This document shows positions 1 to 9,518 of a stretch of DNA of 64,000 bases, one piece after another. The stretch's first letter is position 1, and the number at the start of each line of letters is the position of its first letter. The position numbers and the translations under genes are program-made. The DNA is from Holophagales bacterium (GTDB lineage Bacteria; Acidobacteriota; Thermoanaerobaculia; Multivoradales; JAGPDF01): NCBI GenBank assembly GCA_016699405.1, contig CP064972.1, positions 4,929,501 to 4,993,500 of the forward strand, read 5' to 3'. The notes under the pieces were generated by a model. That model saw only the letters and a program-made list of their open reading frames with translations. It did not search any database and had not been told where the DNA came from.

Positions 1-1
1 C

Positions 2-834
<833 letters not shown>

Positions 835-838
<4 letters not shown>

Positions 839-1311
839 GCCAGAAGGGCATCGACACCCTGCTCGCCGAGCACGCCGTCTTCGCCGGGCTGCCGGACGCC
901 GACATCAAGTTCATCGCCGGCTGCGCCGAGAACGTGAAGTTCGACGCCGGCGAGTACCTCTTCCACGACGGCGGCGAAGCCAACCACTTCTTCCTGCTGC
1001 GCTACGGCCAGGTGGCGATCCAGGTCTACGCCCCGGGCAAGGGGTCCCTGACCGTCGCCACGTTCAGTCAGGGCGACATCGTCGGCTGGTCCTGGCTCTT
1101 CCCGCCGTACCGCTGGCACTTCGACGCCAAGGCCACCGACCTCGTCCGCGCCGTCTCCTTCGACGGCGCTTGCCTCCGACGCAAGACCGAGGACAACCCG
1201 GCACTCGGCCACGAGTTGATGAAGCGGTTCGCTCGCCTCATCGTCGACCGGCTCGAGGCCACCCAACTGCAACTGCTCGACCTCTATGCAGACCAACCCG
1301 CCAGTCGCTGA
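835..1311 (+). CDS. Cyclic-nucleotide-binding domain protein inside the hydrogenase operon
   Basis: This 158-residue protein consists almost entirely of one Crp-type cyclic-nucleotide-binding fold. It begins with an ExxVFAGLP entry helix, followed by GEYLFHDGG, FFLLRYGQVAI and a FSQGDIVGWSWLF turn. No helix-turn-helix follows, so it is unlikely to bind DNA like Crp/Fnr. The ATG at 835 overlaps the upstream TGA by four bases, and its own end overlaps hydG by 26 bases, so it is translated with the hydrogenase. I infer that it senses a ligand and tunes enzyme assembly or activity. The segment where a cAMP-type phosphate-binding cassette would lie reads PPYRWHFDAKA and is not canonical, so the ligand, if any, is unknown. 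Confidence 0.8.
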
Positions 1312-2149
1312 ACGACTCGCTCCGGCCGCTGACCCGATGCTCCCGGTGCCCTACCGGGTCGAGGGGGTGCGCTCGGAGACCTACGACACCGCCACGCTCG
1401 AGATGCGGCCGCTCGCCAGCCCGCCGCTGGTTTTCCAACCGGGCCAGTTCAACATGCTCTACCTCTTCGGCAGCGGCGAGGTGCCGATCTCGATCAGCGG
1501 CGATCCCGCCCGACCGACCAGCCTGGTCCATACGCTGCGCGCCGTCGGCACGGTGACCCGCGGTCTCTGCGCTCTCCGCACCGGCGCCACGGTGGGAATC
1601 CGCGGCCCGTTCGGCACCGCCTGGCCGATGGCCGAGGCCCGCGGGCGCGACGTGGTCCTGGTAGCCGGAGGCATCGGCCTCGCGCCGCTGCGGCCGGCGA
1701 TCTACCACCTGCTCGCCAACCGCGCCCAGTACGGTCGCATCACCATCCTCTACGGCGCCCGCAGCACCCAGGACATGCTCTTCAAGAAGGAGCTCGAGCG
1801 CTGGCGCAGCCGGCTCGACATCGAAGTCCAGGTGACGCTCGACCGCGCGTCGACCGACTGGCAGGGACAGGTCGGCGTCGTCACCCAGCTCGTCCGGCGC
1901 GCCGGTTTCTATCCGCCCGACACGATCGCGATGACCTGCGGCCCGGAGATCATGATCCGCTTCGCCGTCCGCGAGCTGCTCGGCCGCGGCGTGCCCGACG
2001 AACAGGTCTTCGTCTCGCTCGAACGCAACATGAAGTGCGCCGTCGGCTTCTGCGGCCACTGTCAGTTCGGGTCCGACTTCGTCTGCAAGGACGGACCGGT
2101 CTTCGCCTATCCACGCGTCGAGACGCTGTTCGGGCTCTGGGAGGTCTGA
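1286..2149 (+). CDS. hydG: Hydrogenase FAD/NAD(P)-binding subunit (gamma)
   Basis: This 287-residue ferredoxin-NADP reductase-like subunit carries FAD and exchanges electrons with NAD(P)H. A flavin-binding barrel occupies the N-terminal half (FQPGQFNMLY near residue 55, then an IRGPFGTAWP loop near residue 105). The nucleotide-binding half starts at VAGGIGLAPLRP (about 125-136) and contains ITILYGAR and MTCGPEIM. The C-terminus has a [2Fe-2S] motif with Cys spacing C-x4-C-x2-C-x8-C near residues 252-270. The ATG at 1286 lies 26 bases inside the preceding gene, and the stop shares one base with hydD. The name follows the sulfhydrogenase gamma subunit and has nothing to do with the [FeFe]-hydrogenase maturase also called HydG. 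A dihydroorotate dehydrogenase electron-transfer subunit is a weaker reading. Confidence 0.9.
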   Translation: MQTNPPVAERLAPAADPMLPVPYRVEGVRSETYDTATLEMRPLASPPLVFQPGQFNMLYLFGSGEVPISISGDPARPTSLVHTLRAVGTVTRGLCALRTGATVGIRGPFGTAWPMAEARGRDVVLVAGGIGLAPLRPAIYHLLANRAQYGRITILYGARSTQDMLFKKELERWRSRLDIEVQVTLDRASTDWQGQVGVVTQLVRRAGFYPPDTIAMTCGPEIMIRFAVRELLGRGVPDEQVFVSLERNMKCAVGFCGHCQFGSDFVCKDGPVFAYPRVETLFGLWEV

Positions 2150-2917
2150 TGGCCAAGGACAAGCGTCCCAAGCTCGCCGTCTGGAAGTTCGCTTCTTGCG
2201 ACGGCTGCCAGCTCTCGCTGCTCAACTGCGAGGAGGAGCTGCTCGACGTCGTCGGCGCCGTCCACGTCGCCAACTTCCTCGAGGCCTCCCGCGAAGTCGT
2301 CGAAGGACCCTACGACCTCTCCCTCGTCGAAGGCTCGATCACCACGCCCCACGACGCCGAACGCATCCACAAGGTGCGCCGGATGTCGAAGTTCCTCGTC
2401 ACCATCGGCGCCTGCGCCACCGCCGGCGGCATCCAGGCCCTGCGCAATTTCAAGAACGTCAAGCAGTTCATCACCGCGGTCTACGCCAACCCTTCGTACA
2501 TCGACACGCTCGGCAAGTCGACGCCGATCGCCGACCACGTCCGGGTCGACTACGAGTTGCGCGGCTGCCCGATCAGCAAGTCGCAGTTGCTCGAGGTGGT
2601 GAGCGCCTACCTGCACGGCCGCAAACCCAACACGCCGCCGCACAGCGTCTGCATGGAATGCAAGCGGCGCGGCACCGTTTGCGTCATGGTCGGCCACGAC
2701 ACACCCTGCCTCGGACCGGTAACCCAGGCCGGCTGCGGCGCCCTCTGCCCCTCCTTCCACCGCGGCTGCTACGGCTGCTTCGGGCCCAAGGAAACCCCAA
2801 ACACCGGCTCGATCGCCGAACGCTGGCTGGCGATGGGGACCGAGGAGCGCGACATCGTGCGGGTCTTCCGCGGCTTCAACGCCTTCTCCGAACCGTTCCG
2901 CCAGGAAAGCGAAGCTC

Positions 2918-2934
<17 letters not shown>
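2149..2934 (+). CDS. hydD: [NiFe] hydrogenase small subunit (delta)
   Basis: This 261-residue small subunit of a group 3b-like [NiFe] hydrogenase carries the Fe-S clusters nearest the active site. It shows the proximal-cluster signatures CDGCQLSL near residue 18, GACATAGG near residue 85 and RGCPISKSQ near residue 140. A Cys-rich C-terminal third follows (CMECKRR, CLGPVTQAGCGALCP, CYGCFGP) that would hold further [4Fe-4S] clusters. There is no twin-arginine signal, which agrees with a cytoplasmic enzyme. TGATG coupling joins it to hydG, and its last 17 bases overlap hydA. Confidence 0.93.
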
Positions 2935-4347
<1,413 letters not shown>

Positions 4348-4351
<4 letters not shown>

Positions 4352-4845
4352 CTGCCTCCTCCTCTCGCTCCCCCACCGCTGCACCGCGCGCCGTCGTCCT
4401 GGCCCTCGGCAACGAGTGGCGCCAGGACGACGGCGCCGGACTTTTCGTCGCCGACCTGCTCGATCGCTCGCCTGCCGGCCGCCTGCCCGCCGGCGTCGTC
4501 CTCCGCCGGGCACGAGGGGAGCTCGCCGAGGTGCTCGACGCTCTCGCCGTCGCTCCGCGGCTGGTGGCGATCGACGCGGCGAGCTCCGGCGCACCTGCCG
4601 GCACCCTGCACCGCCACGATCTTGCCGACGGACCGCTCCCCGCCGAGCTCGCCGGCCTGTCGAGTCACGGGCTCGGCCTTGCCGAGGCTCTGGCGCTCGC
4701 GGCCCGTCTCCGGCAGACCTTGCCGCGGATCACGGTCGTCGCCGTCGAGGGCGCGGTCTTCGGGCAAGGGTCAGGACTCAGCCCGGCGGTCGAACGAGCA
4801 TGCCATCGCGCCGCCGAGCTCACGCTCGCGGTGCTCGACGAGTAG
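4348..4845 (+). CDS. Hydrogenase maturation protease (M52/HycI-HoxW family)
   Basis: This 165-residue endopeptidase would clip the C-terminal tail of HydA after nickel insertion. The family signature GNEWRQDDGAG lies near residue 22, with a second acidic site in VAIDAASS near residue 75 and a conserved His in SSHGLG near residue 110. I chose the GTG at 4348 because it overlaps the hydA stop (GTGA), the coupling used throughout this operon. It is the last gene of the hydrogenase operon; nine bases downstream it meets the convergent exporter gene. No hypA-hypF genes are in the window. Confidence 0.9.
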
Positions 4846-4854
4846 CGGTTTCGT

Positions 4855-5628
4855 TCAGGCGGGAACGACCGGCGGAGCCGGTGCCGTGCCCTGGATCGCG
4901 GCGGCGGTGTAGGCGGCGAGTACCTCGTCGGTCGCCCCGTCGCCCCGCACCATGCCCTTGTCGATCCAGATGGCACGCGTGCAGTTGCGGGCCACGAACT
5001 CGGGGGCGTGGGAGACCAGCAGGAAGGTGGTGCCGGAGGCCCGCAGCTCGGCCATGCGAGCCTCGCATTTCTTGGCAAAGCCGGCGTCGCCCACGGCGAA
5101 GACCTCGTCGAGCACCAGCACGTCGGGACGCCAGGCGGTGGCGATGGCGAACCCCAGCCGCGCCATCATGCCGCTCGAGAAGTTGCGCAGCGGCGAATGG
5201 ATGAAGTCGCCGATCTCGGCGAAATCGACGATCGCATCCAGTCGCTCGACGATCTCCCGGCGCCGCCGGCCGAGCAGCAGGGCGTTGAGGAAGATGTTCT
5301 CGAAGCCGGTCAGCTCGCGGTCGAAGCCGCTGCCGAGCTCGAGGATCGGAGACACCGCGCCGCGCGTCTCGGCATGTCCGGAGGTCGGCTCGAGAACTCG
5401 CGAGATGACCTTGAGCAGCGTGCTCTTCCCCGCGCCGTTCCTCCCGACCACCCCCACGGCATCGCCGGCCTCCACCTCGAAGGAGACGTCGCGCAGTGCC
5501 CACAGCGGCTCGTACTTGAGCGCACCGCGCATCCAGTGGATCGCATACTCCTTGAGCGAGGGGATCCGCTGCCGCGCCAGGCGGTAGCAGACCGAAACGC
5601 CGTCCAGACGAATTGCGGGGGAGCTCAT
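4855..5628 (-). CDS. Polysaccharide ABC exporter ATP-binding protein (Wzt/TagH type)
   Basis: This 257-residue ATPase powers export of an undecaprenyl-linked glycan through the permease encoded just upstream. Walker A is GRNGAGKST near residue 63, the signature loop is FSSGMMARL near 148, Walker B is VLVLDEVFAVGD near 168 and the H-loop is LVSHAPEF near 203. The AVGD after Walker B and the SSGMMARL signature are typical of O-antigen and teichoic-acid exporters. It lacks the extra C-terminal carbohydrate-binding domain of long Wzt proteins. Only four bases separate it from the permease stop. Confidence 0.9.
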   Translation of the reverse strand: MSSPAIRLDGVSVCYRLARQRIPSLKEYAIHWMRGALKYEPLWALRDVSFEVEAGDAVGVVGRNGAGKSTLLKVISRVLEPTSGHAETRGAVSPILELGSGFDRELTGFENIFLNALLLGRRRREIVERLDAIVDFAEIGDFIHSPLRNFSSGMMARLGFAIATAWRPDVLVLDEVFAVGDAGFAKKCEARMAELRASGTTFLLVSHAPEFVARNCTRAIWIDKGMVRGDGATDEVLAAYTAAAIQGTAPAPPVVPA

Positions 5629-5632
5629 CGGG

Positions 5633-6409
5633 TCAAACGAAGTAGTTGATCCGGTGACGGGCGCGACGGAAGGCGAGCACGCCGACGACGAAGGCGATCA
5701 GCGAGACGCCAACCGCGACGGTGATGTGCTCGATCGGCGGGACCTTGCCGTAGAAGAGCGGGTCGCGGAAGATCTCGAGGATCGACCGCACGGGGTTGTA
5801 GCGCACCACCCAGCGCCACTTCTCGGGCACGATCTGCATCGGGTACATGACCGGCGTGAGGAACATGAGCGCGGTCATCACCACGCCGACCATCTCGACG
5901 ACGTCGTAGAAGAACACCGAGAGCGGCGCGAGGAGCAACCCCGCTCCGAGGGTGAAGACTCCCGCGATGAGGATGGCGACCGGCAGGAAAAGGAGCGAGG
6001 CGTGCAGCGGGTGCCCGGTCACCACGAGCACACCGAGCAAGGGGACGAGGGCGAACACCAGATTCACCAGTCCGGCGATCACGGTGGCGAGGGGGAAGAC
6101 GGCGATCGGCACCGGGAGCTTCTGGATCAGCCCCGCGTTGCCACGCAGGCTGTTCATCGAGGTGACGATCCCCTGGGAGAAGAAGTTCCAGAAGAGCACC
6201 CCGGAGAGGACGTAGACCGGATAGTTGGCGACGTTGAAGCGAAAGGCGGTGGAGAAGGCGATGTGCAGCACCGCCATCATCATCAGCGGCTGCAGCATCG
6301 TCCAGACGAAACCCATCGCCGAACGGCGATAGCGCACCTTGAGCTCGCGTTTGACCAGCTCGACGACCAGGTCGCGATAGTCGAGCACTCCCAGCAGTCG
6401 CGGTCGCAT
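5633..6409 (-). CDS. Polysaccharide ABC exporter permease (Wzm/TagG type)
   Basis: This 258-residue integral membrane protein of the ABC-2 type has about six hydrophobic segments. An amphipathic start (YRDLVVELVKRELKVRYRRS) is followed by GFVWTMLQPLMMM, and the C-terminal part contains RYNPVRSILEIFRDPLFYG, all typical of O-antigen exporter permeases. The ATG at 6409 is preferred over any of the long upstream in-frame extension, which is GC-rich shadow sequence. The window shows one initiating sugar transferase (16196-17605) and one ligase-like protein (14429-16189) close by that could serve the same glycan. Confidence 0.9.
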   Translation of the reverse strand: MRPRLLGVLDYRDLVVELVKRELKVRYRRSAMGFVWTMLQPLMMMAVLHIAFSTAFRFNVANYPVYVLSGVLFWNFFSQGIVTSMNSLRGNAGLIQKLPVPIAVFPLATVIAGLVNLVFALVPLLGVLVVTGHPLHASLLFLPVAILIAGVFTLGAGLLLAPLSVFFYDVVEMVGVVMTALMFLTPVMYPMQIVPEKWRWVVRYNPVRSILEIFRDPLFYGKVPPIEHITVAVGVSLIAFVVGVLAFRRARHRINYFV

Positions 6410-6420
6410 AAGGCGCCGGC

Positions 6421-6426
6421 ATTGTA
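6421..6426 (-). promoter_or_regulatory. -10-like element for the exporter operon
   Basis: On the minus strand this reads TACAAT, one mismatch from TATAAT. It would start transcription about five bases before the permease ATG at 6409, giving an almost leaderless message. No good -35 is visible at 16-18 bases, so the assignment is tentative. Confidence 0.3.
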
Positions 6427-6484
6427 TCCCGCCGCCGGCCTGCTCCGCAGTGTCGCGCCTCTCGCCGTCCCCGCGGCCAGCGAA

Positions 6485-6490
6485 TAGACT
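6485..6490 (+). promoter_or_regulatory. -10-like element for peptide-modification locus A
   Basis: TAGACT sits 25 bases before the ATG at 6515. A start site near 6497 would exclude the GTG at 6491 as initiation codon and favours the ATG at 6515. No convincing -35 is seen. Confidence 0.3.
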
Positions 6491-6514
6491 GTGAGAGCTC
6501 CGCATGCCTCGCCC

Positions 6515-6973
6515 ATGAACCCACCAACGACACCGCGCCCACCCTCGCCGCCAGGCCGCCATGCGGCGCTCCGGCGGCTCGAACCGCTGCGCGCGCTCGC
6601 CTTCGAGGCGCCGCTCTCGGCGCGCGTCGTCGGCAGTTGCATGGCGCCGCTGCTGACCGACGGAATGCGAATCGAGGTTCGCGCCCGCCGCGTCTACTTC
6701 CCCGGCGACCTGATCGCCTTCGCCGCCGGCGACGGACTCTTCGTGCACCGCTTCCTCGGCTACGCCTGGAAGGGGCGGCTGCTGTTGCTGAGCCAGGCCG
6801 ACAACGCTTCGCGGCGGGACGCCGTGATCGACGCCGATCGGGTCCTCGGCCGGGTCTGCGGTGGCGAGGCGCCACCGCGCGCCATCGCGGTCCCGCTCGC
6901 CGACCGGTTGCGCGCCAGCGCCTTGTGGGTGAAGTGGTGCGCTTCCCGCCTGCTCGCCGGAGGCGATCGGTGA
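6515..6973 (+). CDS. S24/S26-like (signal-peptidase-like) protein, locus A
   Basis: This 152-residue protein has a signal-peptidase/LexA-like fold. VVGSCMAPLLTDG carries the likely catalytic Ser at residue 41, YFPGDLIAF is the strand that follows, and FVHRFL supplies a His at residue 78, with SQADNAS later. The general base appears to be His rather than Lys, as in SipW/SEC11-type enzymes. There is no clear membrane anchor. Its stop overlaps the next start as GTGA, which ties it to the HPr-kinase-like, PqqD and radical SAM genes. A similar protein lies in locus B. Cleavage or sensing of the peptide product is an inference; an inactive relative is possible. Confidence 0.65.
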   Translation: MNPPTTPRPPSPPGRHAALRRLEPLRALAFEAPLSARVVGSCMAPLLTDGMRIEVRARRVYFPGDLIAFAAGDGLFVHRFLGYAWKGRLLLLSQADNASRRDAVIDADRVLGRVCGGEAPPRAIAVPLADRLRASALWVKWCASRLLAGGDR

Positions 6974-7875
6974 GCTTCGGCGAGCGGTTCCTCCAGTACC
7001 CCGATCTCTTCCCGCTGCGCGCCAGCGGCGAGCGTTGGGGCGATCAGCGGTTGTCGCTCGACATTGCCGGCGGGCCCTACGTCGTCGCCGGCCTCTCGGC
7101 CGAGCTCGCCGCAGCGGTGACCGCGCGTTTCGCACCGCTCGTCGGCGACCCGGTCGGGTCCCAGGCGACCGACATCGACGTCTTCCGCGTCGCCGCGTCC
7201 GACTTCCGGAAGATCGAGACGGCCGGCTGGGAGTACCAGCTCGACTTCGATTTCTCCGCGGACGGCTTGCGACTCGCCGGGCTCGACCTGATGGGACGCC
7301 TCTCGCCTCTGCCGCTCGGCGGCGCGGCGCTCTGGACCTCTTCCGGTGACGCCCCGCACTTCCTCGGCGCCTTCGAGAATCTGCTACGCGTGTTGACCGC
7401 CTATCGTCTGCTCGCGGCGGGCGGCGTCCTGCTGCACAGTGCCGGTATCCTCGCGGGCGGAAAGGCCTACGTGTTCTTCGGCCATTCCGGCGCGGGCAAG
7501 ACGACCTTCTCCGCCCTCTCGGCCGTCGAGGGTCACGACGTCCTCTCCGACGAGCTCAATCTCCTCTGGCCCACGCCCGAGGGCGTGATCGTCGAATCGC
7601 TCCCCTTCGCCGGCGACTTCGGCCAGCACTGTCGGCCGCGCTCGCGCTTCCCGCTCGGCGGGATCTTCGCGCTCGAGAAGGGCCCGGCGGCCAGGCGGCC
7701 GCTCTCCTTCGCCCGCAGCGTCGCCGCCCTCGCCGCCTGTTCTCCGGTGGTGAACGTCGACCCGTTCCGCACGACGGCCCTCTGGGACAACCTCGAGCGT
7801 CTCGCCCGAGCGGCTCGTCCGGAGGCATTGGCCTTCGAGCTCGGGCGCGCCCCCTGGGATATGCTGATTTCGTGA
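6970..7875 (+). CDS. HPr-kinase-like P-loop protein, locus A
   Basis: This 301-residue protein resembles the HprK-related kinases found next to PqqD-like carriers in peptide-modification clusters. The P-loop is GHSGAGKTT at 171-179, preceded by LLHSAGI (155-161). A downstream SDELNLLW and a PLGGIFALEKG strand match the HprK core. The N-terminal 150 residues lack an HprK regulatory domain and are unassigned. GTG at 6970 overlaps the previous stop, and the end overlaps PqqD. By analogy with HPr-kinase homologues that phosphorylate the C-terminal Ser of lasso precursors such as paeninodin, the substrate may be the Ser-ending peptide at 9318-9518. That is an inference. Confidence 0.75.
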   Translation: MSFGERFLQYPDLFPLRASGERWGDQRLSLDIAGGPYVVAGLSAELAAAVTARFAPLVGDPVGSQATDIDVFRVAASDFRKIETAGWEYQLDFDFSADGLRLAGLDLMGRLSPLPLGGAALWTSSGDAPHFLGAFENLLRVLTAYRLLAAGGVLLHSAGILAGGKAYVFFGHSGAGKTTFSALSAVEGHDVLSDELNLLWPTPEGVIVESLPFAGDFGQHCRPRSRFPLGGIFALEKGPAARRPLSFARSVAALAACSPVVNVDPFRTTALWDNLERLARAARPEALAFELGRAPWDMLIS

Positions 7876-8204
7876 GCGCACCGCCCCGGCTCGACCTCGA
7901 CAGCGTGCTGCGCCTGCGCCGCGATGTCCGCTATCGCCTGCTCGACGGCGAAGCCGTCGTCGTCATCCAGGGCAGCGCCGAGGTGCTCGGCTTGAACGGC
8001 GTCGGCAGCCGCGTGCTGACGCTGCTCGACGGCCGCACCTCGCTGCGGAGCGCCGTCGAACAGCTCGTCAGCGAGTACGAAGTCGAGCCTGCCCGCCTGA
8101 CCGACGAAGTGCTCGCCTTCGGTGCCGAGTTGGCCGCCGCCGGCATCGTCGAGCCGAGCGAGCCCCTGGCCTCCGAGGCGGCGCCGGTCGCCGTCACGCC
8201 GTGA
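7872..8204 (+). CDS. PqqD-family peptide carrier, locus A
   Basis: This 110-residue protein matches the PqqD/RiPP-recognition fold. A VLRLRRDVRYRLLDGEAVVV strand pair is followed by EVLGLNGVGSRVLTLLDG and two helices. Proteins of this fold bind leader peptides and present them to radical SAM enzymes. It starts with GTG overlapping the kinase stop and itself overlaps the radical SAM start. The natural partner is the Cys-containing peptide encoded on the other strand just past the radical SAM gene. Confidence 0.82.
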   Translation: MSAPPRLDLDSVLRLRRDVRYRLLDGEAVVVIQGSAEVLGLNGVGSRVLTLLDGRTSLRSAVEQLVSEYEVEPARLTDEVLAFGAELAAAGIVEPSEPLASEAAPVAVTP

Positions 8205-9283
8205 GCGGTTTCAGCGAGCGGGTCCTTGCCGCCTGGCGCGGCAATCATCTGCTCTCCGTGATGCTGGAGCTGACCTACCGCTGCAATCTCGATTGCTTTT
8301 TCTGTTACAACGACGTCGCGCTGCGCGGCCGCCCGCTCTCGACCGAACGCTACCTGCAGCTCTTCGAAGAGCTCGCCGAGCTGCAGGTTCTCAACCTGGT
8401 GCTCACCGGCGGTGAACCGCTAGCGCATCCCGACTTCCTGCGCCTCGGCCGCGCCGCCCGCGAGCTCGGCTTCGTCGTGCGGGTCAAGTCGAACGGGCAC
8501 GCCCTGCGTGGCGAGCTCGCCCGGCGACTGCGCGACGAAGTCGACCCATTCCTCGTCGAGACCTCGCTGCACGGCGCCTGTGCGGCCACCCACGACCGCC
8601 AGACGCGTGTCCCGGGCAGCTTCGAGCGCCTGCTCGCCAACCTTGCCGAGATGCGTCACCTCGGCCTGCGGGTCAAGCTGAACGCGACGCTCACCGCCTG
8701 GAACGAGGGCGAGATCGCCGAGATGTACGCACTCGCCAGCGATCTCGGGCTGCCGCTCGCCTTCGATCCCGAGGTGACGCCGCGCGACGACGGCAGCCGG
8801 GAGCCGCTGTCGATCGCCCCGTCGCGCGCCGGGATGCGGCGTCTCTACGAGCTCCAGATGGCCGGCGATCCGGTCGGGGGAGAGGCGGTGGAGATTGCTC
8901 CGCAAGGTGACGGTGTCGTTCCGGCCGTCGGCGGAGGCAAGCACTGCGGGGCCGGCTCGTCGGGACTGACGATCGACCCCTACGGCAACGTGTACCCCTG
9001 CGTCCAGTGGCGACGCCCGGCGGGCAACCTGCACGAGTCGACGTTGCAGGAGATCTGGACCGGTTCGAAGGCCCTCGCCGAGGTGCGCGAGCTGTCGACA
9101 GCGGTGGCGACGCGGCTCGCCCAGGGCGGCCCCGGCTTCGCCCTCGGCGGATTCTGCCCGGGAACCGCCGAATCGGTGACCGGCGATCCGCTGGCGGTCT
9201 ACCCGGCGATGGAAGAGCGTCGGGCCCTGCTCGGCGAGTTGCACGCAGCACGACGCTCGAAGGCGCTGCGCATTCTGCCTTGA
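8201..9283 (+). CDS. Radical SAM/SPASM peptide-modifying enzyme, locus A
   Basis: This 360-residue enzyme has the radical SAM CxxxCxxC motif at Cys28, Cys32 and Cys35 (CNLDCFFC), and a LTGGEPL motif near residue 68 for SAM binding. The C-terminal part has a SPASM-like Cys set (HCGAGSSG, then DPYGNVYPC, then FCPG) for auxiliary Fe-S clusters. Such enzymes cross-link or epimerise peptides delivered by PqqD-like carriers. GTG at 8201 overlaps the pqqD-like stop (GTGA), so the four genes from 6515 form one translationally coupled unit. It converges on the precursor/C25 operon, with 34 bases between the two stops. Confidence 0.88.
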   Translation: MSGFSERVLAAWRGNHLLSVMLELTYRCNLDCFFCYNDVALRGRPLSTERYLQLFEELAELQVLNLVLTGGEPLAHPDFLRLGRAARELGFVVRVKSNGHALRGELARRLRDEVDPFLVETSLHGACAATHDRQTRVPGSFERLLANLAEMRHLGLRVKLNATLTAWNEGEIAEMYALASDLGLPLAFDPEVTPRDDGSREPLSIAPSRAGMRRLYELQMAGDPVGGEAVEIAPQGDGVVPAVGGGKHCGAGSSGLTIDPYGNVYPCVQWRRPAGNLHESTLQEIWTGSKALAEVRELSTAVATRLAQGGPGFALGGFCPGTAESVTGDPLAVYPAMEERRALLGELHAARRSKALRILP

Positions 9284-9305
9284 GGTGCCGGCGACCACCG
9301 GCACC
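9284..9305. terminator. Inverted repeat between convergent peptide genes
   Basis: GGTGCCGG and CCGGCACC form a perfect 8-bp stem with a 6-base loop, immediately after the radical SAM stop and before the convergent precursor stop at 9318. No U-tract follows on either strand, so it is only a candidate bidirectional terminator. Confidence 0.4.
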
Positions 9306-9317
9306 GATCCAGAGTCC

Positions 9318-9518
9318 TCAGGACGAGACTGGCCCGATCGGACAGGCCCCAGGACTACCCTTGGAGGGCGGCGCCGGCTGACAGACCGCAGCCAAGGTCT
9401 CGAGCGGCTCACGGAAGAGGATCCGCGGCGAATCGTAGCTGCGCCGCGCCGTGCCGTCGGAAGACCGCGCCGCCGTGTCGCCAGGATTTCCTTCTCGCGT
9501 CATTCGAAGCTCTTTCAC
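9318..9518 (-). CDS. Candidate modified-peptide precursor A (RiPP-like)
   Basis: This 66-residue peptide (61 if ATG 9503 is used) has a polar leader, a RRSYDSP motif, an acidic/aliphatic segment ending EPLETLAAVC, and a Pro/Gly/Ser tail with a second Cys (GSPGACP) ending in Ser-Ser. The GTG at 9518 overlaps the C25 protease stop (GTGA) and has GGGAG seven bases upstream, so it should be co-translated with the protease. The in-frame ATG at 9503 has a weaker AAGAG. It is the only small frame at this site with a leader/core-like composition, and it resembles precursor B (46642-46827) in layout. It faces the radical SAM operon convergently. No database match was available, so precursor status is inferred from composition, context and the second copy. 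Confidence 0.62.
   Translation of the reverse strand: MKELRMTREGNPGDTAARSSDGTARRSYDSPRILFREPLETLAAVCQPAPPSKGSPGACPIGPVSS

Noticed and set aside
1286..2149. [FeFe]-hydrogenase maturase HydG
   Set aside because: The protein is a flavin/NAD(P) subunit with no radical SAM motif; only the name is shared.
6515..9283. Lasso peptide biosynthesis cluster
   Set aside because: PqqD-like and HprK-like genes fit, but there is no transglutaminase-like leader peptidase (B2) and no lasso cyclase beside them; a radical SAM enzyme takes that place.
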